Notes: generated by a model not told the origin, from the sequence alone. DNA of 64,000 nt from Roseiarcus sp963813195 (GCA_963813195.1 CAWEYC010000012.1:62001-126000), one strand, 5' to 3'; positions 26,272-35,076 are shown, counted from the stretch's first letter. Translations and numbers: made by a program.

Positions 26272-27135
26272 ATGCTCGTCGCGCGCCACGTCTTGACGTT
26301 GTCCTGCGCCAATCGACCGGGAATCGTCGCTAAGGTATCGACGACATTGTTCGAAGGCGGCTTCAATATCCTCGAAGCCCAGCAGTTCGACGACACCGAA
26401 ACCGGCAATTTCTTCATGCGGGTGGCGTTCAACGGCGCCGATGAGAAGGGCGACATGACGGCGTTGCGCGCCTCGTTTGCCGAACTTGCCGCCGCGCTGA
26501 AGATGACATGGTCGATGCGCGCGGAAAACGAAAAGAAGCGCGTGGCGTTGCTGGTGTCGCGCTTCGACCATTGTCTGGTCGACCTGCTCTACCGCTGGCG
26601 CAGCGGCGAACTGCCGATGGAGATCGTCGCCGTGATCGCCAATTATCCCCGCGACACGTACTCCCACATCGATTTCGACGATATTCCCTTTCACTATCTC
26701 CCCGTCGACAAGCAAACGAAGATGGAGCAGGAGGCGCAGGTCTGGGAGATCGTGCGCGCTGCCAAAGCCGACGTCGTCGTCCTCGCGCGCTACATGCAGA
26801 TCCTCTCCGACGGGCTCGCCGCCAAGCTGCAGGGCCGCTGCATCAACATCCACCATTCGTTCCTGCCCGGCTTCAAGGGCGCCAAGCCCTATCACCAGGC
26901 GCATGCGCGCGGCGTGAAGCTGATCGGCGCCACCGCGCATTTCGTCACCTCCGATCTCGACGAAGGCCCCATCATCGAGCAGGACGTCGAGCGCATCAGT
27001 CATCGCGACACGCCCGAGGACCTCGTGCGCAAGGGCCGCGACATCGAACGGCGCGTGCTCGCGCGCGCGCTCGCCTATCATCTCGAAGATCGCGTGCTGC
27101 TCAATCGCGGCAAGACGGTGGTGTTTTCGGGGTAG
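26272..27135 (+). CDS. purU: formyltetrahydrofolate deformylase
   Basis: A 287-residue PurU that hydrolyses 10-formyltetrahydrofolate to formate and tetrahydrofolate, balancing the C1 pool and feeding PurT. Residues 1-85 form an ACT domain (LTLSCANRPGIVAKVSTTLFEGGFNI). The catalytic formyl-transferase domain has INIHHSFLPGFKGAKPYHQA with the His, and GATAHFVTSDLDEGPIIEQ with the Asp. The length is normal. AGGGAAGG lies ahead of the selected ATG. Confidence 0.95.
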   Translation: MLVARHVLTLSCANRPGIVAKVSTTLFEGGFNILEAQQFDDTETGNFFMRVAFNGADEKGDMTALRASFAELAAALKMTWSMRAENEKKRVALLVSRFDHCLVDLLYRWRSGELPMEIVAVIANYPRDTYSHIDFDDIPFHYLPVDKQTKMEQEAQVWEIVRAAKADVVVLARYMQILSDGLAAKLQGRCINIHHSFLPGFKGAKPYHQAHARGVKLIGATAHFVTSDLDEGPIIEQDVERISHRDTPEDLVRKGRDIERRVLARALAYHLEDRVLLNRGKTVVFSG

Positions 27136-27136
27136 G

Positions 27137-27290
27137 GCGCGTTGCTTTCAGGTCGAATCAAGCCTCAGCCGTCCTGGCGAGCAACGCGAAGCCATCCAGA
27201 CTTTGGGATTGCGGCGGCGGCTTAGTCTGGATCGCCACGCTTCGCTCGCGAAGACGGCGGGGCCGGTCCAACCTAAATGCAAAGCGCTTT
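27137..27290. repeat. palindromic dispersed repeat, copy 3
   Basis: The left 85 bases (GGCGCGTTGCTTTCAGGTCG onward) nearly match the element at 14174. The CATCCAGACT / AGTCTGGATCG pair and GCGAGC arms form the inner palindrome. The element lies directly after purU, between convergent genes. Confidence 0.8.
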
Positions 27291-27292
27291 AG

Positions 27293-27314
27293 GGCGCGCC
27301 TCGAGAGGCGCGCC
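27293..27314. terminator. hairpin between convergent purU and DUF1003 genes
   Basis: GGCGCGCCT-CGAG-AGGCGCGCC is a perfect nine-base-pair stem between two gene ends. A GGCTTT tract follows on the plus strand. It could stop transcripts from both sides, but the T-run is weak. Confidence 0.4.
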
Positions 27315-27330
27315 GGCTTTGGACCAGGAC

Positions 27331-27912
27331 TTATGCGCTCAAGCCGGCGTTCGAGACGACGCGCGCGTGGAGGTCGACCGTCAACACCTTTACGCTCTCG
27401 ACTAGGGTCTTCACTGTATCAGTGAGCTCAGTGTTCTGCTGGAGCAGCTTGTTGACCTGCTCGGTGAGATCGTTGTTCTGCGTTAGCATCTCAACGAGCA
27501 GGCACGCCTGCTTCTCCATTTGCACTTGGCGCAGATCGCTGGCCCGGTGCAGTTCCTCGCGGTGCAGTGCATCGGCGAGGCTGTGCGCCTTGTCGCGATC
27601 GGCCTGCCGCGTCTGAGCCAGCAGGATCAGCGGCGCCGCATAGGCCGCCTGAAGCGAGAACGCGAGGTTCAAGAGGATGAACGGGTAGACGTCGAAGCTC
27701 GTCAATCCCCCCATGTTGATCGCGATCCACACCGCGACAATGACGGTCTGGGCGATCAGGAACACCGGCGTTCCGAAGAACCGGGCGAACGCTTCCGCCT
27801 TCAGGGCGAACCAGTCGCCGCCGAAAACGGAGTTGAGATGCGCATGCGGCAGGTGAAACCTGTGGGCATGGGTGTGGGCGCCGTTCCCGGGCGCGGCCTG
27901 CAAATCGCTCAT
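27331..27912 (-). CDS. DUF1003 membrane protein
   Basis: A 193-residue protein of the DUF1003 family. After a His-rich N terminus (HTHAHRFHLPHAH), two membrane helices (about 45-65 and 77-100) carry the family pattern FLIAQTVIVAVWIAIN and DVYPFILLNLAFSLQAAYAAPLILLAQTRQADRD. The C-terminal 85 residues form a long heptad-like helix (EMLTQNNDLTEQVNKLLQQN). Function is unknown. It converges with purU. Confidence 0.88.
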   Translation of the reverse strand: MSDLQAAPGNGAHTHAHRFHLPHAHLNSVFGGDWFALKAEAFARFFGTPVFLIAQTVIVAVWIAINMGGLTSFDVYPFILLNLAFSLQAAYAAPLILLAQTRQADRDKAHSLADALHREELHRASDLRQVQMEKQACLLVEMLTQNNDLTEQVNKLLQQNTELTDTVKTLVESVKVLTVDLHARVVSNAGLSA

Positions 27913-28227
27913 GAATCCTCCCGCCCTGTAGTGTGGTGTGGCGCGTCGACGCTCTTATTCTCTTCTCATGCGACATTGTCACGACTGGGCTTCGGGTCAA
28001 GCGCTCTGTCCGCCAAGCTCCCGGCTTGGCCCAGGAAACGCTGTCGCGACGGCTGGAAAGGCGCCATCGACGGCAAGGGAAAGATTGGCGATGCCGCTCG
28101 CCCTCGGTGACAAGGTCTCCGACCGAGCCTATATAAGCAGAAAGCGCGCGAGAATTCGTGACGTAGCTCGTTCCTGTTGACACCGACGCCCGAACTCGCG
28201 CGGCGCTCGTCACGCGGAGGAACGATC
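27913..28227. other. divergent promoter region, no gene seen
   Basis: About 315 bases between two divergent membrane-protein genes. The ribosome-binding site GGAGGA for the downstream gene is at its right edge. Small frames here show no protein character, and no repeat or RNA structure was found. Confidence 0.4.
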
Positions 28228-29166
28228 ATGCTCTCCGATTTCCATGTCTATTTCGGGCCGGACGCGTTTGCCGCGCGTCCCGAGTTGCGCAAGATGAGCC
28301 CACGCGATTGCTGGGTCGCGCTCCGCGAAGGTTTCGACGATTTTCGCGCGATGCCGTCGCATCTGGCGTTTCTCGGTGCGTTTTATGTCCTCGGCGGCAT
28401 GGCGCTGACCTATCTCGGTTCGTTCGCCAACGCGCTGCAGCTCGTGTTCCCGCTCGCCTCCGGCTTCGCGCTGGTGGGGCCGATCCTCGCCGTCGGGCTC
28501 TACGAGATGAGCCGCCGCCGTGAGCTCGGAGTGAACGCCGATTGGCGCGACGCTTTTTGGGTTCTACGCTCGCCGGCGCTTCCCGCCATCGGCGCGCTCG
28601 GGCTGCTGCTGCTGGCGATATTCTTCGTCTGGATCGGTTCCGCCGAGGCGCTGTACATGTGGCTCTATGGCCCCAACGCGCCCGCCTCGGCAGCCGGCTT
28701 TCTGCACGATGTTCTGACGACGGGGCGCGGTTGGCTGTTGATCGGTCTCGGCGGCTTCGTCGGGTTTTGCTTCGCCGCGCTCGCGCTCTGCATCAGCGTC
28801 GTTTCGTTTCCCCTGCTGCTCGACCGCGACGTCGGCCTCGTCGTGGCGATCGACGCTTCGCTACGCACGGCATGGGAAAACCCGCTCACCGTCGCTCTTT
28901 GGGGACTGATCGTCGCGGCGGCGCTGATCATCGGCTCGCTGCCGTTGTTCGTCGGCCTCGCGATCGTCATGCCGGTGCTCGGCCACGCGACCTGGCGCTT
29001 CTATCGGCGGGCGATCGTGCGCGATCCCGCCCGCGAGCGCCCGGCGGAATGGCCGAGCGAGCCGATGGGCAGGCCGGCGCGCTATCATTCCACGGCGCAT
29101 TCCTTCCTCTTCCCATGGCCAGAAAGCGAGTCCCGGGAAAGCAAGAAGGATCCGCCCACCGCCTGA
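28228..29166 (+). CDS. DUF2189 membrane protein
   Basis: A 312-residue inner-membrane protein with six or seven helices. The N-terminal soluble portion leads into WVALREGFDDFRAMPSHLAFLGAFYV and the family's GPILAVGLYEMSRRRELG, followed by paired helices up to residue 260. The last 50 residues are hydrophilic. These features match DUF2189, of unknown function. The ATG after GGAGGAACGATC is a clear start. Confidence 0.85.
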   Translation: MLSDFHVYFGPDAFAARPELRKMSPRDCWVALREGFDDFRAMPSHLAFLGAFYVLGGMALTYLGSFANALQLVFPLASGFALVGPILAVGLYEMSRRRELGVNADWRDAFWVLRSPALPAIGALGLLLLAIFFVWIGSAEALYMWLYGPNAPASAAGFLHDVLTTGRGWLLIGLGGFVGFCFAALALCISVVSFPLLLDRDVGLVVAIDASLRTAWENPLTVALWGLIVAAALIIGSLPLFVGLAIVMPVLGHATWRFYRRAIVRDPARERPAEWPSEPMGRPARYHSTAHSFLFPWPESESRESKKDPPTA

Positions 29167-29188
29167 CGCGGGTGATCGATTCGGACGA

Positions 29189-29599
29189 TTACTTCTTCTG
29201 ACGCTTGACTGCGCCGCGTTTCGTCGCGCGCGCCGTCTTTTTGGCCGCGATCTTCCTCGGCCCCGTCTTCCTCGCCGCCGTCCGCCTCGCCGCCGGTTTA
29301 GCGGTGGCCCGCGGCTCCGGCGGCCTCCTCGTCCTCGCATGTTTGACGTGAATGCGCTCGACGTTGCGGGTGGGGGCATGCTCCTGCGCCCAGGCGAGCG
29401 CGGTCTCGAACGGAACCGGCTCCATATAGACGAGCTGATGGTTGAGGGCGCCGCTCGTCTCGTCCTGCCAGAAATAGGTCACCGAGCTCTCGGGTTGATC
29501 GTCGGCGTAGGAGGTGTAGACGACCAGGCACGGGGGAGACGGGACGAAGACATCGAGATCGCCAATTCCGACGCTCGTCCACGAAAGCAATGTCGCCAT
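29189..29599 (-). CDS. hypothetical protein with Lys/Arg/Ala-rich tail
   Basis: A 136-residue protein. The first 85 residues form a mixed alpha/beta module (FVPSPPCLVVYTSYADDQ, VTYFWQDETSGALNHQLVYM, ALAWAQEHAP). The last 45 are a histone-H1-like basic tail (TAARKTGPRKIAAKKTARAT), which could bind nucleic acid. The start is the ATG eight bases after GGAGGACT, not the ATG five codons earlier. No family is recognised. It converges with the DUF2189 gene. Confidence 0.65.
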   Translation of the reverse strand: MATLLSWTSVGIGDLDVFVPSPPCLVVYTSYADDQPESSVTYFWQDETSGALNHQLVYMEPVPFETALAWAQEHAPTRNVERIHVKHARTRRPPEPRATAKPAARRTAARKTGPRKIAAKKTARATKRGAVKRQKK

Positions 29600-29733
29600 G
29601 GGGAAGTCCTCCATTCTCGGGCCGCATCACGCCCCCAATTATGCGTGACCCAGGCGCTGTCGTTGATTGCGTTGAGTCAATTATGCGGGGAAAAATCGAC
29701 CGCGACGGCTTAGCCCCGCGGCGATCGCCGCGC

Positions 29734-30555
29734 TCAACGGAGCCGCCGCCACAGCCCTACCGCCCAGCCGAAGATGACGTTTTTCGCCCGCACGGCGGGC
29801 GGGCTGTCGAGGACTTCCGGCGCGCCGGCATGGCTCTCGCAGTTCTCGGAGAGGCGCGAGACGGCGATTTCCCCGTCGGTGAAATAAGGGTCGCCGCCGC
29901 CGTTGCGCGCGAACAGGGTCGGTCCGACGCCGCTGATCGTATAAGTAGTCCGGACTATCCCGGCCGCGGCGAGGTCGGCCGTGAGCAGGTCGCGCTCGGC
30001 GTCGATGTCAGGGCCGATGTGATGCGTCACCTGGCCAGTGTAGTGACTGACGCCGACGCTGCGATCGAACGTCGCTGCTCCGAGCCAGACCGGCAAGCCG
30101 TCGTCGCCAGCCTCGACCGCCTCCCAGAAGCGCACGTGATGGCGCGTGCTGGCGCTGGCGCCCGATGGCTTCTGAAACGCCAGATCCTGCCGCCGCCCGT
30201 CATAGAAGAGATCGCTGACCGGCGCTGTCGCATAGGCGCGATGCAGCAGCACGCTGCCGGCGATCTTGGCGCTCGAACGCCAGGTCACGGGGTCGGCGGG
30301 GCGCCAACCCGCCGCGCGCATCGCGCAGATGATGTCCTCTCGCCGGCCTACCAGCCCGACGTTCAGCGCGTCGCCGGGAATTCCGAGCGAAGTCAGCGTC
30401 GTTGTCGCTTTGTCGGAAAGGGCGTTCTGATGCTCGTAATGGCGCCACAGCGTCGGCGCCAGCCCGTACGCGACCGAGACATAGGAGGTGACGACGATCG
30501 CGAGCGTGGCAAGGGCGCGGCGCGCCGTTGCACGCAGGAAAGGGCTCGGTGACAT
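29734..30555 (-). CDS. LssY C-terminal domain protein
   Basis: A 273-residue protein with one N-terminal membrane helix (about 12-33) and a periplasmic LssY_C domain. The domain is recognised from NVGLVGRREDIICAMRAAGW, DLFYDGRRQDLAFQKP, RHHVRFW and GAATFDRSVGVSHYTGQVTHHIGPDID-type strands. LssY_C occurs alone or at the end of PAP2 phosphatases near type I secretion genes in Legionella; its own role is unknown. Here it is a stand-alone version. Confidence 0.85.
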   Translation of the reverse strand: MSPSPFLRATARRALATLAIVVTSYVSVAYGLAPTLWRHYEHQNALSDKATTTLTSLGIPGDALNVGLVGRREDIICAMRAAGWRPADPVTWRSSAKIAGSVLLHRAYATAPVSDLFYDGRRQDLAFQKPSGASASTRHHVRFWEAVEAGDDGLPVWLGAATFDRSVGVSHYTGQVTHHIGPDIDAERDLLTADLAAAGIVRTTYTISGVGPTLFARNGGGDPYFTDGEIAVSRLSENCESHAGAPEVLDSPPAVRAKNVIFGWAVGLWRRLR

Positions 30556-30818
30556 AGGCGGTGATTTTGCGGACCCCTTCGCCTAAAAGCAATCGCTCCG
30601 TCCGTCGCGATCCCCTGGGGGGCGAGATCGTGGACGCCGGGACTTTTGCCGAACTCGTCGCCCGCGGCGGCGTCTTTGCGGCGCTCGCCAAGGCGCAGTT
30701 CATGGACCGCGAGCGCGAGCCGGCGACGCCGTAACGAAAGGGGCGCGCGAAGCGAATTGAGGGCGGGCGTTCCCTTGGACGGGAACGCCTGATAGATTGC
30801 CGCTTGGGAGACGAGCCG

Positions 30819-31220
30819 ATGAAACAGGATGCCTTTCCCGTGACCCATACCGAGGCGGAGTGGCGCGCGCTGCTGACGCCCGAGCAATACGCCATCATGC
30901 GCGAGCACGGCACCGAGCGGGCCGGCAGTTGCGCGCTCAATTACGAGAAGCGCCCAGGCGTCTTTTCCTGCGCGGGCTGCGGCCAGCCTTTGTTCGAATC
31001 CGCGACCAAGTTCGACAGCGGCACCGGCTGGCCCAGTTTCAACACGCCGGTGCCCGGATCGGTGGCGACGACCACCGACCGGAGTTGGGGCATGTCGCGC
31101 ACCGAGGTGCATTGCGCGCGCTGCGGCTCGCATCTCGGCCACGTCTTCCCCGACGGGCCGCCGCCGACGCATCTGCGCTATTGCATCAACGGCGTGGCGA
31201 CGAACTTCACTCCGGCTTGA
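30819..31220 (+). CDS. msrB: peptide-methionine (R)-S-oxide reductase
   Basis: A 133-residue MsrB that reduces methionine-R-sulfoxide in proteins. Zinc-binding pairs are CAGC and CARC; the active cysteine is in LRYCINGVATNF near the C terminus, and the substrate pocket in SGTGWPSFNTP. The ATG eight bases after GGGAG is preferred to the TTG five codons upstream. HemH follows after 37 bases and may share the transcript. Confidence 0.96.
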   Translation: MKQDAFPVTHTEAEWRALLTPEQYAIMREHGTERAGSCALNYEKRPGVFSCAGCGQPLFESATKFDSGTGWPSFNTPVPGSVATTTDRSWGMSRTEVHCARCGSHLGHVFPDGPPPTHLRYCINGVATNFTPA

Positions 31221-31257
31221 CGTAACGCTTCGTCACGCCAAACAGGCGGAAAAAAGC

Positions 31258-32322
31258 ATGAACGCGCCGACCTCGCCCGACGCCTTTCGCGCTTCGCGGC
31301 GTCCCGAGGGTCACCCGCCGATCCGCAGTGGCCGCATCGGCGCGCTTCTCGTCAATCTCGGCACGCCCGAGGCGACCGACTATTGGTCGATGCGCCGCTA
31401 TCTCAAGGAATTCCTGTCCGACCGCCGCGTCATCGAGACGCCGCGTTGGATCTGGTGGCCGATCCTCAACCTGCTCATCCTGACGCGAAGGCCAGGCCCG
31501 AAGGGCCGCGATTACGCCTCGATTTGGAACCGCGAGCGCAACGAGGGCCCGCTGAAGACGATCACCCGCGGCCAGGCGGAAAAGCTCGCGCAGGCGCTGA
31601 CCCCGGCGCCCGGCGAGGGGCGCGTCGAGGTCGACTGGGCGATGCGCTACGGCCTGCCCTCGATCGCCGAACGCGTCAAAGCGCTGCAGGAAAAGGGTTG
31701 CGACCGCATTCTGCTCGTGCCCCTCTATCCGCAATATTGCGCGGCGACGACGGCGACGGTCTGCGACAAGGCGTTCGAGGCGCTCCAACGCCTGCGCTGG
31801 CAACCGACCCTGCGCGTCGCCGCGCCGTACTACGAGGATCCCATCTATATCGAGGCGCTCGCCCGCTCGACGCGCGCGTCGCTGGCCAAGCTCGATTTCG
31901 AGCCGGAAGTCCTGCTCGCCTCGTTCCACGGCATTCCGCGCGAATACTTCGACAAGGGCGATCCTTATTATTGCCATTGCGCCAAGACGACGCGATTGCT
32001 CAGCGACGCGCTGCGCCTACCGGCGGAGCGGCTGCGCATGACCTTCCAATCGCGCTTCGGGCGCGCCGAATGGCTCCAGCCCTACACCGCCGAGACCGTG
32101 AAGGCGCTCGGCGCGGCGGGCGTCAAGCGCCTCGCCGTGCTGACGCCCGGCTTCGCCGCCGACTGCCTGGAGACGCTGGAGGAAATCGGCGTCGAGAACG
32201 CCGGTTATTTCAAAGCCGCCGGCGGCGAAAAATTCGCCGCGCTGCCCTGCCTCAACGACAGCGAGGACGGCATGCGGGTGCTCGAGATGTTGGCGCGCCG
32301 CGAGCTGGCGGGGTGGGTGTAG
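31258..32322 (+). CDS. hemH: ferrochelatase
   Basis: A 354-residue HemH that inserts Fe2+ into protoporphyrin IX as the last step of protoheme synthesis. The N-terminal GALLVNLGTPEATDYWSMRRYL, the metal-site His in LASFHGIPREYFDKGDPYYCHC and the Glu region PGFAADCLETLEEIGVENA are all present. The length is normal. The transposon-bearing repeat array begins a few bases after its stop. Confidence 0.96.
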   Translation: MNAPTSPDAFRASRRPEGHPPIRSGRIGALLVNLGTPEATDYWSMRRYLKEFLSDRRVIETPRWIWWPILNLLILTRRPGPKGRDYASIWNRERNEGPLKTITRGQAEKLAQALTPAPGEGRVEVDWAMRYGLPSIAERVKALQEKGCDRILLVPLYPQYCAATTATVCDKAFEALQRLRWQPTLRVAAPYYEDPIYIEALARSTRASLAKLDFEPEVLLASFHGIPREYFDKGDPYYCHCAKTTRLLSDALRLPAERLRMTFQSRFGRAEWLQPYTAETVKALGAAGVKRLAVLTPGFAADCLETLEEIGVENAGYFKAAGGEKFAALPCLNDSEDGMRVLEMLARRELAGWV

Positions 32323-32333
32323 GTCCAAAGGAT

Positions 32334-32400
32334 TTCCAGGCCTTTCCAAGGAAAATCCAAGGATTTCCAAATATTTCCAAGGACTTTTTCCAAGGATTTC
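32334..32400. repeat. TTTCCAAGGA repeat array (left of transposon)
   Basis: Six imperfect copies of (T)TTTCCAAGGA in a row after hemH. The last copy ends in AGGATTTC, duplicated on the far side of the transposon at 36030-36037, after which the array resumes (CAAATTTTTCCTTGG to 36055). It is the inverse orientation of the array at 1945-2020. Confidence 0.8.
32393..32400. repeat. 8-bp target-site duplication, left copy
   Basis: AGGATTTC directly abuts the left terminal inverted repeat and is identical, in direct orientation, to 36030-36037. Eight bases is the usual target duplication of IS1595-family elements. Confidence 0.9.
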
Positions 32401-32427
32401 CGGTATTATGTAGCACCCGTGCAAAGC
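32401..32427 (+). repeat. left terminal inverted repeat
   Basis: A 27-base repeat starting CGGTATTATGTAGCACCC and ending GTGCAAAGC, read inward. It is identical to the inward reading of the right end (36029 to 36003). It contains a small internal palindrome GCAC-CC-GTGC. Confidence 0.93.
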
Positions 32428-32510
32428 ATTTTCGGGGACTCGGGCCACCTATTGGGAGGTGGAACTTGAGTTAGGTGAGCGCCGTGAACAGGCGTGCGGC
32501 ACTGGCCGCT

Positions 32511-33395
32511 TCATGTCTCATAGTTGGTAGCTGGATCGGCAATCACAAACCGGTTCTGGCTCAGGTCATAGCGCCAACAGGCGCTAGTTTCGTGGTTAGT
32601 CGTGAATGGGCCTCGGTACAGGATCACAACGCGGAAGAAGAACGAGAAACCGCCTCTAAGGATGGGATCGGCGAAGCTCGCTGGGCCTCTCCCCTCGTAG
32701 TCGTTGTATCTCAACAACGGGGCATCTTCGCCTTCGACGGTAAGGTCCGGCGCATCGTGGGTGTAGGAAACTGGCGCAGCGCCTCCGCTAATCACTCTGC
32801 AATCGAAAATGGGCAGATTGTCCCATGCTACATCCGGCGCGTCGATGGGCACTTCTTTCGAACTGAGGAAATCAATCCGAATCTCGCTCACTATAGCAGG
32901 GGTACTGCCATAATTTCCGACAGTGTATTCGACATAGCGGTCTTTGACGCGCATCAAAGGATCAAGACGCAGCTTCAAGAGTTTAACACCGGAGATGAAT
33001 ACATACGGTCGGCGAGCTACAGTCAGCGCATCTTTGGCAGTCTCGGCTTGCTCCCTAGAAGCATCGGCGGATTCTTTTGCGGCGTTCGCGGCGACAGCAG
33101 CATCTTTCAAGCCGGCGAGCATGAAACCCAACTGCCACCAAAAGAGTCCGGCCTGAACGGCAGCGACGATGAGGAGACCGAGCGTATAGATCGCTATGGG
33201 ATCGTGCGTCGTAGCCTTCCAGATGGTTTCCCGCTTTTGATGCTGGGCGTCTACCTCTGCAGTTTTTTCGCTACTATTGGCGTACTGCGCTTGATCTTTG
33301 GCCCCTGGGGCGGTCGACAACGCTGCCGCGAAAGCGACGCCAAGCAGGACAGCGCCAAAGATTGACCCGCGCTGATACTCAGTAAGCCCACGCAC
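32511..33395 (-). CDS. transposon passenger: two-helix membrane protein with coiled coil
   Basis: A 294-residue protein. Two membrane helices (about 12-30 and 68-92) are followed by an Ala/Glu-rich coiled coil (LKDAAVAANAAKESADASREQAETAKD) and a C-terminal beta-rich domain beginning RRPYVFISGVKLLKLRL. This helix-helix-coil-beta plan is common in unnamed Rhizobiales and mobile-element proteins. It starts at GTG, 16 bases after the DUF6471 stop, so the two are probably co-transcribed. The opposite strand is also open here, but only this frame has protein-like hydrophobic segments. Confidence 0.75.
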   Translation of the reverse strand: MRGLTEYQRGSIFGAVLLGVAFAAALSTAPGAKDQAQYANSSEKTAEVDAQHQKRETIWKATTHDPIAIYTLGLLIVAAVQAGLFWWQLGFMLAGLKDAAVAANAAKESADASREQAETAKDALTVARRPYVFISGVKLLKLRLDPLMRVKDRYVEYTVGNYGSTPAIVSEIRIDFLSSKEVPIDAPDVAWDNLPIFDCRVISGGAAPVSYTHDAPDLTVEGEDAPLLRYNDYEGRGPASFADPILRGGFSFFFRVVILYRGPFTTNHETSACWRYDLSQNRFVIADPATNYET

Positions 33396-33411
33396 CCCAA
33401 CGCCCCGCCTT

Positions 33412-33651
33412 TTATATTTCCTCCAATCTTAGCCCATCCCTTTCCAACACCGCCAGACAAGCCACCAAGAAAGTCGCCGAGAACGTGCCCCGAGCCATCT
33501 TGCTCGCGATCCCCGTCTCGGTTTCCTCCAGACCGTGCTTGGTGAGCCTGTCGGCCAATTCCTTGTAACTGACCTCTCCGCGCTTCAACTCAGCCTTGAG
33601 AAAGCGGCGCAGCTTGTCCGCATACTCCCTTTCTTTCGCCGGCATCGCCAT
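33412..33651 (-). CDS. transposon passenger: DUF6471 protein
   Basis: A 79-residue protein of the DUF6471 family, recognised from EYADKLRRFLKAELKRGEVSYKELADRL, GLEETETGIASKMARGTFSATFLVACLAVL and the ending LRLEEI. The pattern of short helices with SYKELADRL and ASKMARG recalls an Xre-like helix-turn-helix, so DNA binding is plausible but unproved. The start follows AGGAAAGGCGGAATTG. The promoter region contains two near-identical palindromes, which makes autoregulation or transposase control an attractive guess. Confidence 0.8.
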   Translation of the reverse strand: MAMPAKEREYADKLRRFLKAELKRGEVSYKELADRLTKHGLEETETGIASKMARGTFSATFLVACLAVLERDGLRLEEI

Positions 33652-33677
33652 CAATTCCGCCTTTCCTGCATATTTAT

Positions 33678-33736
33678 TGGCATATATGCCATATTCATGT
33701 TGACTTCGCAATTAAGCCAAGATGGCGTATATGCCA
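33678..33736. promoter_or_regulatory. divergent control region with paired palindromes
   Basis: TGGCATATATGCCA (33678-33691, perfect) and TGGCGTATATGCCA (33723-33736, one mismatch) lie 45 bases apart centre to centre, about four helical turns, between the divergent DUF6471 and transposase genes. On the minus strand TTGCGA (33706-33711) and CATATA (33683-33688) are separated by 17 bases and would put the first palindrome over the -10 box of the DUF6471 promoter. The pair looks like a dimer operator. Confidence 0.7.
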
Positions 33737-33758
33737 ACTGCACAGCATATCAGCTACC

Positions 33759-34741
33759 ATGGCTCAGCATTTCCTCCTTTGCTCCCGCGCCCGGACGATC
33801 TCGCTAGCGTTCGTGCTGCGCATGAGCGACGAGCACGCTGAGACCGTCTTCGCTTCGATCCGTTGGCCTCAGACGAACGGTGAGCCGGTGTGCCCGCACT
33901 GCGGCGGCCTGAAGCCCTACACTGGCCGCCGTCCGAACGGCATGCTCCATTTCCGCTGCAAGGCGTGCAAGGGCTCGTTCTCGCTCACGTCGGACACGCT
34001 GTTCGCTTTCCACAAGCTCCCGCTGCGGACCTATCTCGCGGCGATTGCGATCTTCTGCAACGAGGTCAAGGGCAAGTCGGCGCTCGCCCTCTCGCGCGAT
34101 CTCGACGTCCAATACAAGACGGCCTTCGTTCTCGCCCATAAGCTCCGCGAAGCATTGGCCTCAGAGATGAAGGGCGCGCAGGTCGGGGGCGCGGGCAAGG
34201 TCGCCGAACTCGATGGCGCTTATTTCGGCGGCTATGTGAAGCCGGCCAACCACGTCGAGAACCGCCGCGACCGCCGCCTCGCTCGCAACCAAAACGGCAA
34301 GCGCAAGGTCGTCGTCGTGATCCGCGAGCGCAGCGGGCGCACGCTCACTCAGGTTTTCAAGAGCGAACTCGCTTCGACCACCTTCATCCGCTCGCGCGTG
34401 GCGCGCGGAACGGAGTTGATGGCGGACGAAGTCGAACGCCTGGAATGAACTGCACGCCTCCTATTCGGTGCTGCGGATCAATCACCAAGAGGCCTACAGC
34501 GAAGCGGGCGCGGCACGAACGGCGCCGAGGAGTTCTTCTCTCGCCTGCGCCGCGCCGAGATCGGCCACCATCACCACATCGCGAACGTCTACCTTGCGCG
34601 TTACGCGTCGGAGTCCGCGTGGCGCGACGATCATCGCCGGATGAGCAACGGCGAACAATTCCGTTCAATCGTCTCACTTGTCGCCAAGAACAAGCCGAGC
34701 GTCGATTTCTGCGGCTATTGGCAAAGATCGAAAGGGACGTA
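33759..34741 (+). CDS. IS1595-family (ISXO2-like) transposase, two frameshifts
   Basis: A DDE transposase of about 326 residues when read through two frame changes. The N-terminal zinc ribbon (CPHCGG at about 43-48, CKACKGSFS at about 66-74) binds the ends, then KGKSALALSRDLDVQYKTAFVLAHKLRE. The DDE domain has Asp in AELDGAYFGG and in GTELMADE, and the N/E region INHQEAYSE. The frame breaks near 34433 (before WNELHASY) and near 34510, where one T seems missing from GCGTGCACG; after it TNGAEEFFSRLRRAEIG and VDFCGYWQRSKG read normally to a stop at 34741. Both are single-base changes and may be sequence errors. Confidence 0.85.
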
Positions 34742-34752
34742 GCCGCTCCAAA

Positions 34753-35076
34753 TTAGGCGACAGGCGGCTCGACCGGCTTGCGATCCGAAGCGGCGCGACC
34801 CAAGCTGACGCCAAAGGCATAGGCGACATAGAAAGTCAGCAATTCGATTGCCAGCGTTGAGGTCGACTCGGCGACCGGATCAACACCAATTTCCTTCCAC
34901 CACGAATAGCCCAGTTTCGCGTTGATCGCCGTGAAGGTGACAGCCAAAATCGCCGGCCAATACCACCTAGCGCGCGCTGTGCCCTGCACGACGCAAGTGA
35001 CGATGAAGGCAAGTGCGATGGGGTCACGGAGGTGGCCGACGATGGAGCCGGCGAGAGACGCAAGAAATGCCAACAT
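34753..35076 (-). CDS. transposon passenger: small membrane protein
   Basis: A 107-residue protein with three predicted helices (about 3-18, 20-55 with a central RARWYWP break, and 75-95). It ends in a short basic tail (RAASDRKPVEPPVA). No family is recognised. It converges with the transposase gene, with 11 bases between the stop codons. Composition is normal for the region. Confidence 0.6.
   Translation of the reverse strand: MLAFLASLAGSIVGHLRDPIALAFIVTCVVQGTARARWYWPAILAVTFTAINAKLGYSWWKEIGVDPVAESTSTLAIELLTFYVAYAFGVSLGRAASDRKPVEPPVA

Noticed and set aside
32475..33365. 296-codon plus-strand frame inside the transposon
   Set aside because: The minus-strand reading has membrane helices and a coiled coil typical of a known protein plan; this one lacks a ribosome-binding site and domains, though it begins with a hydrophobic stretch.
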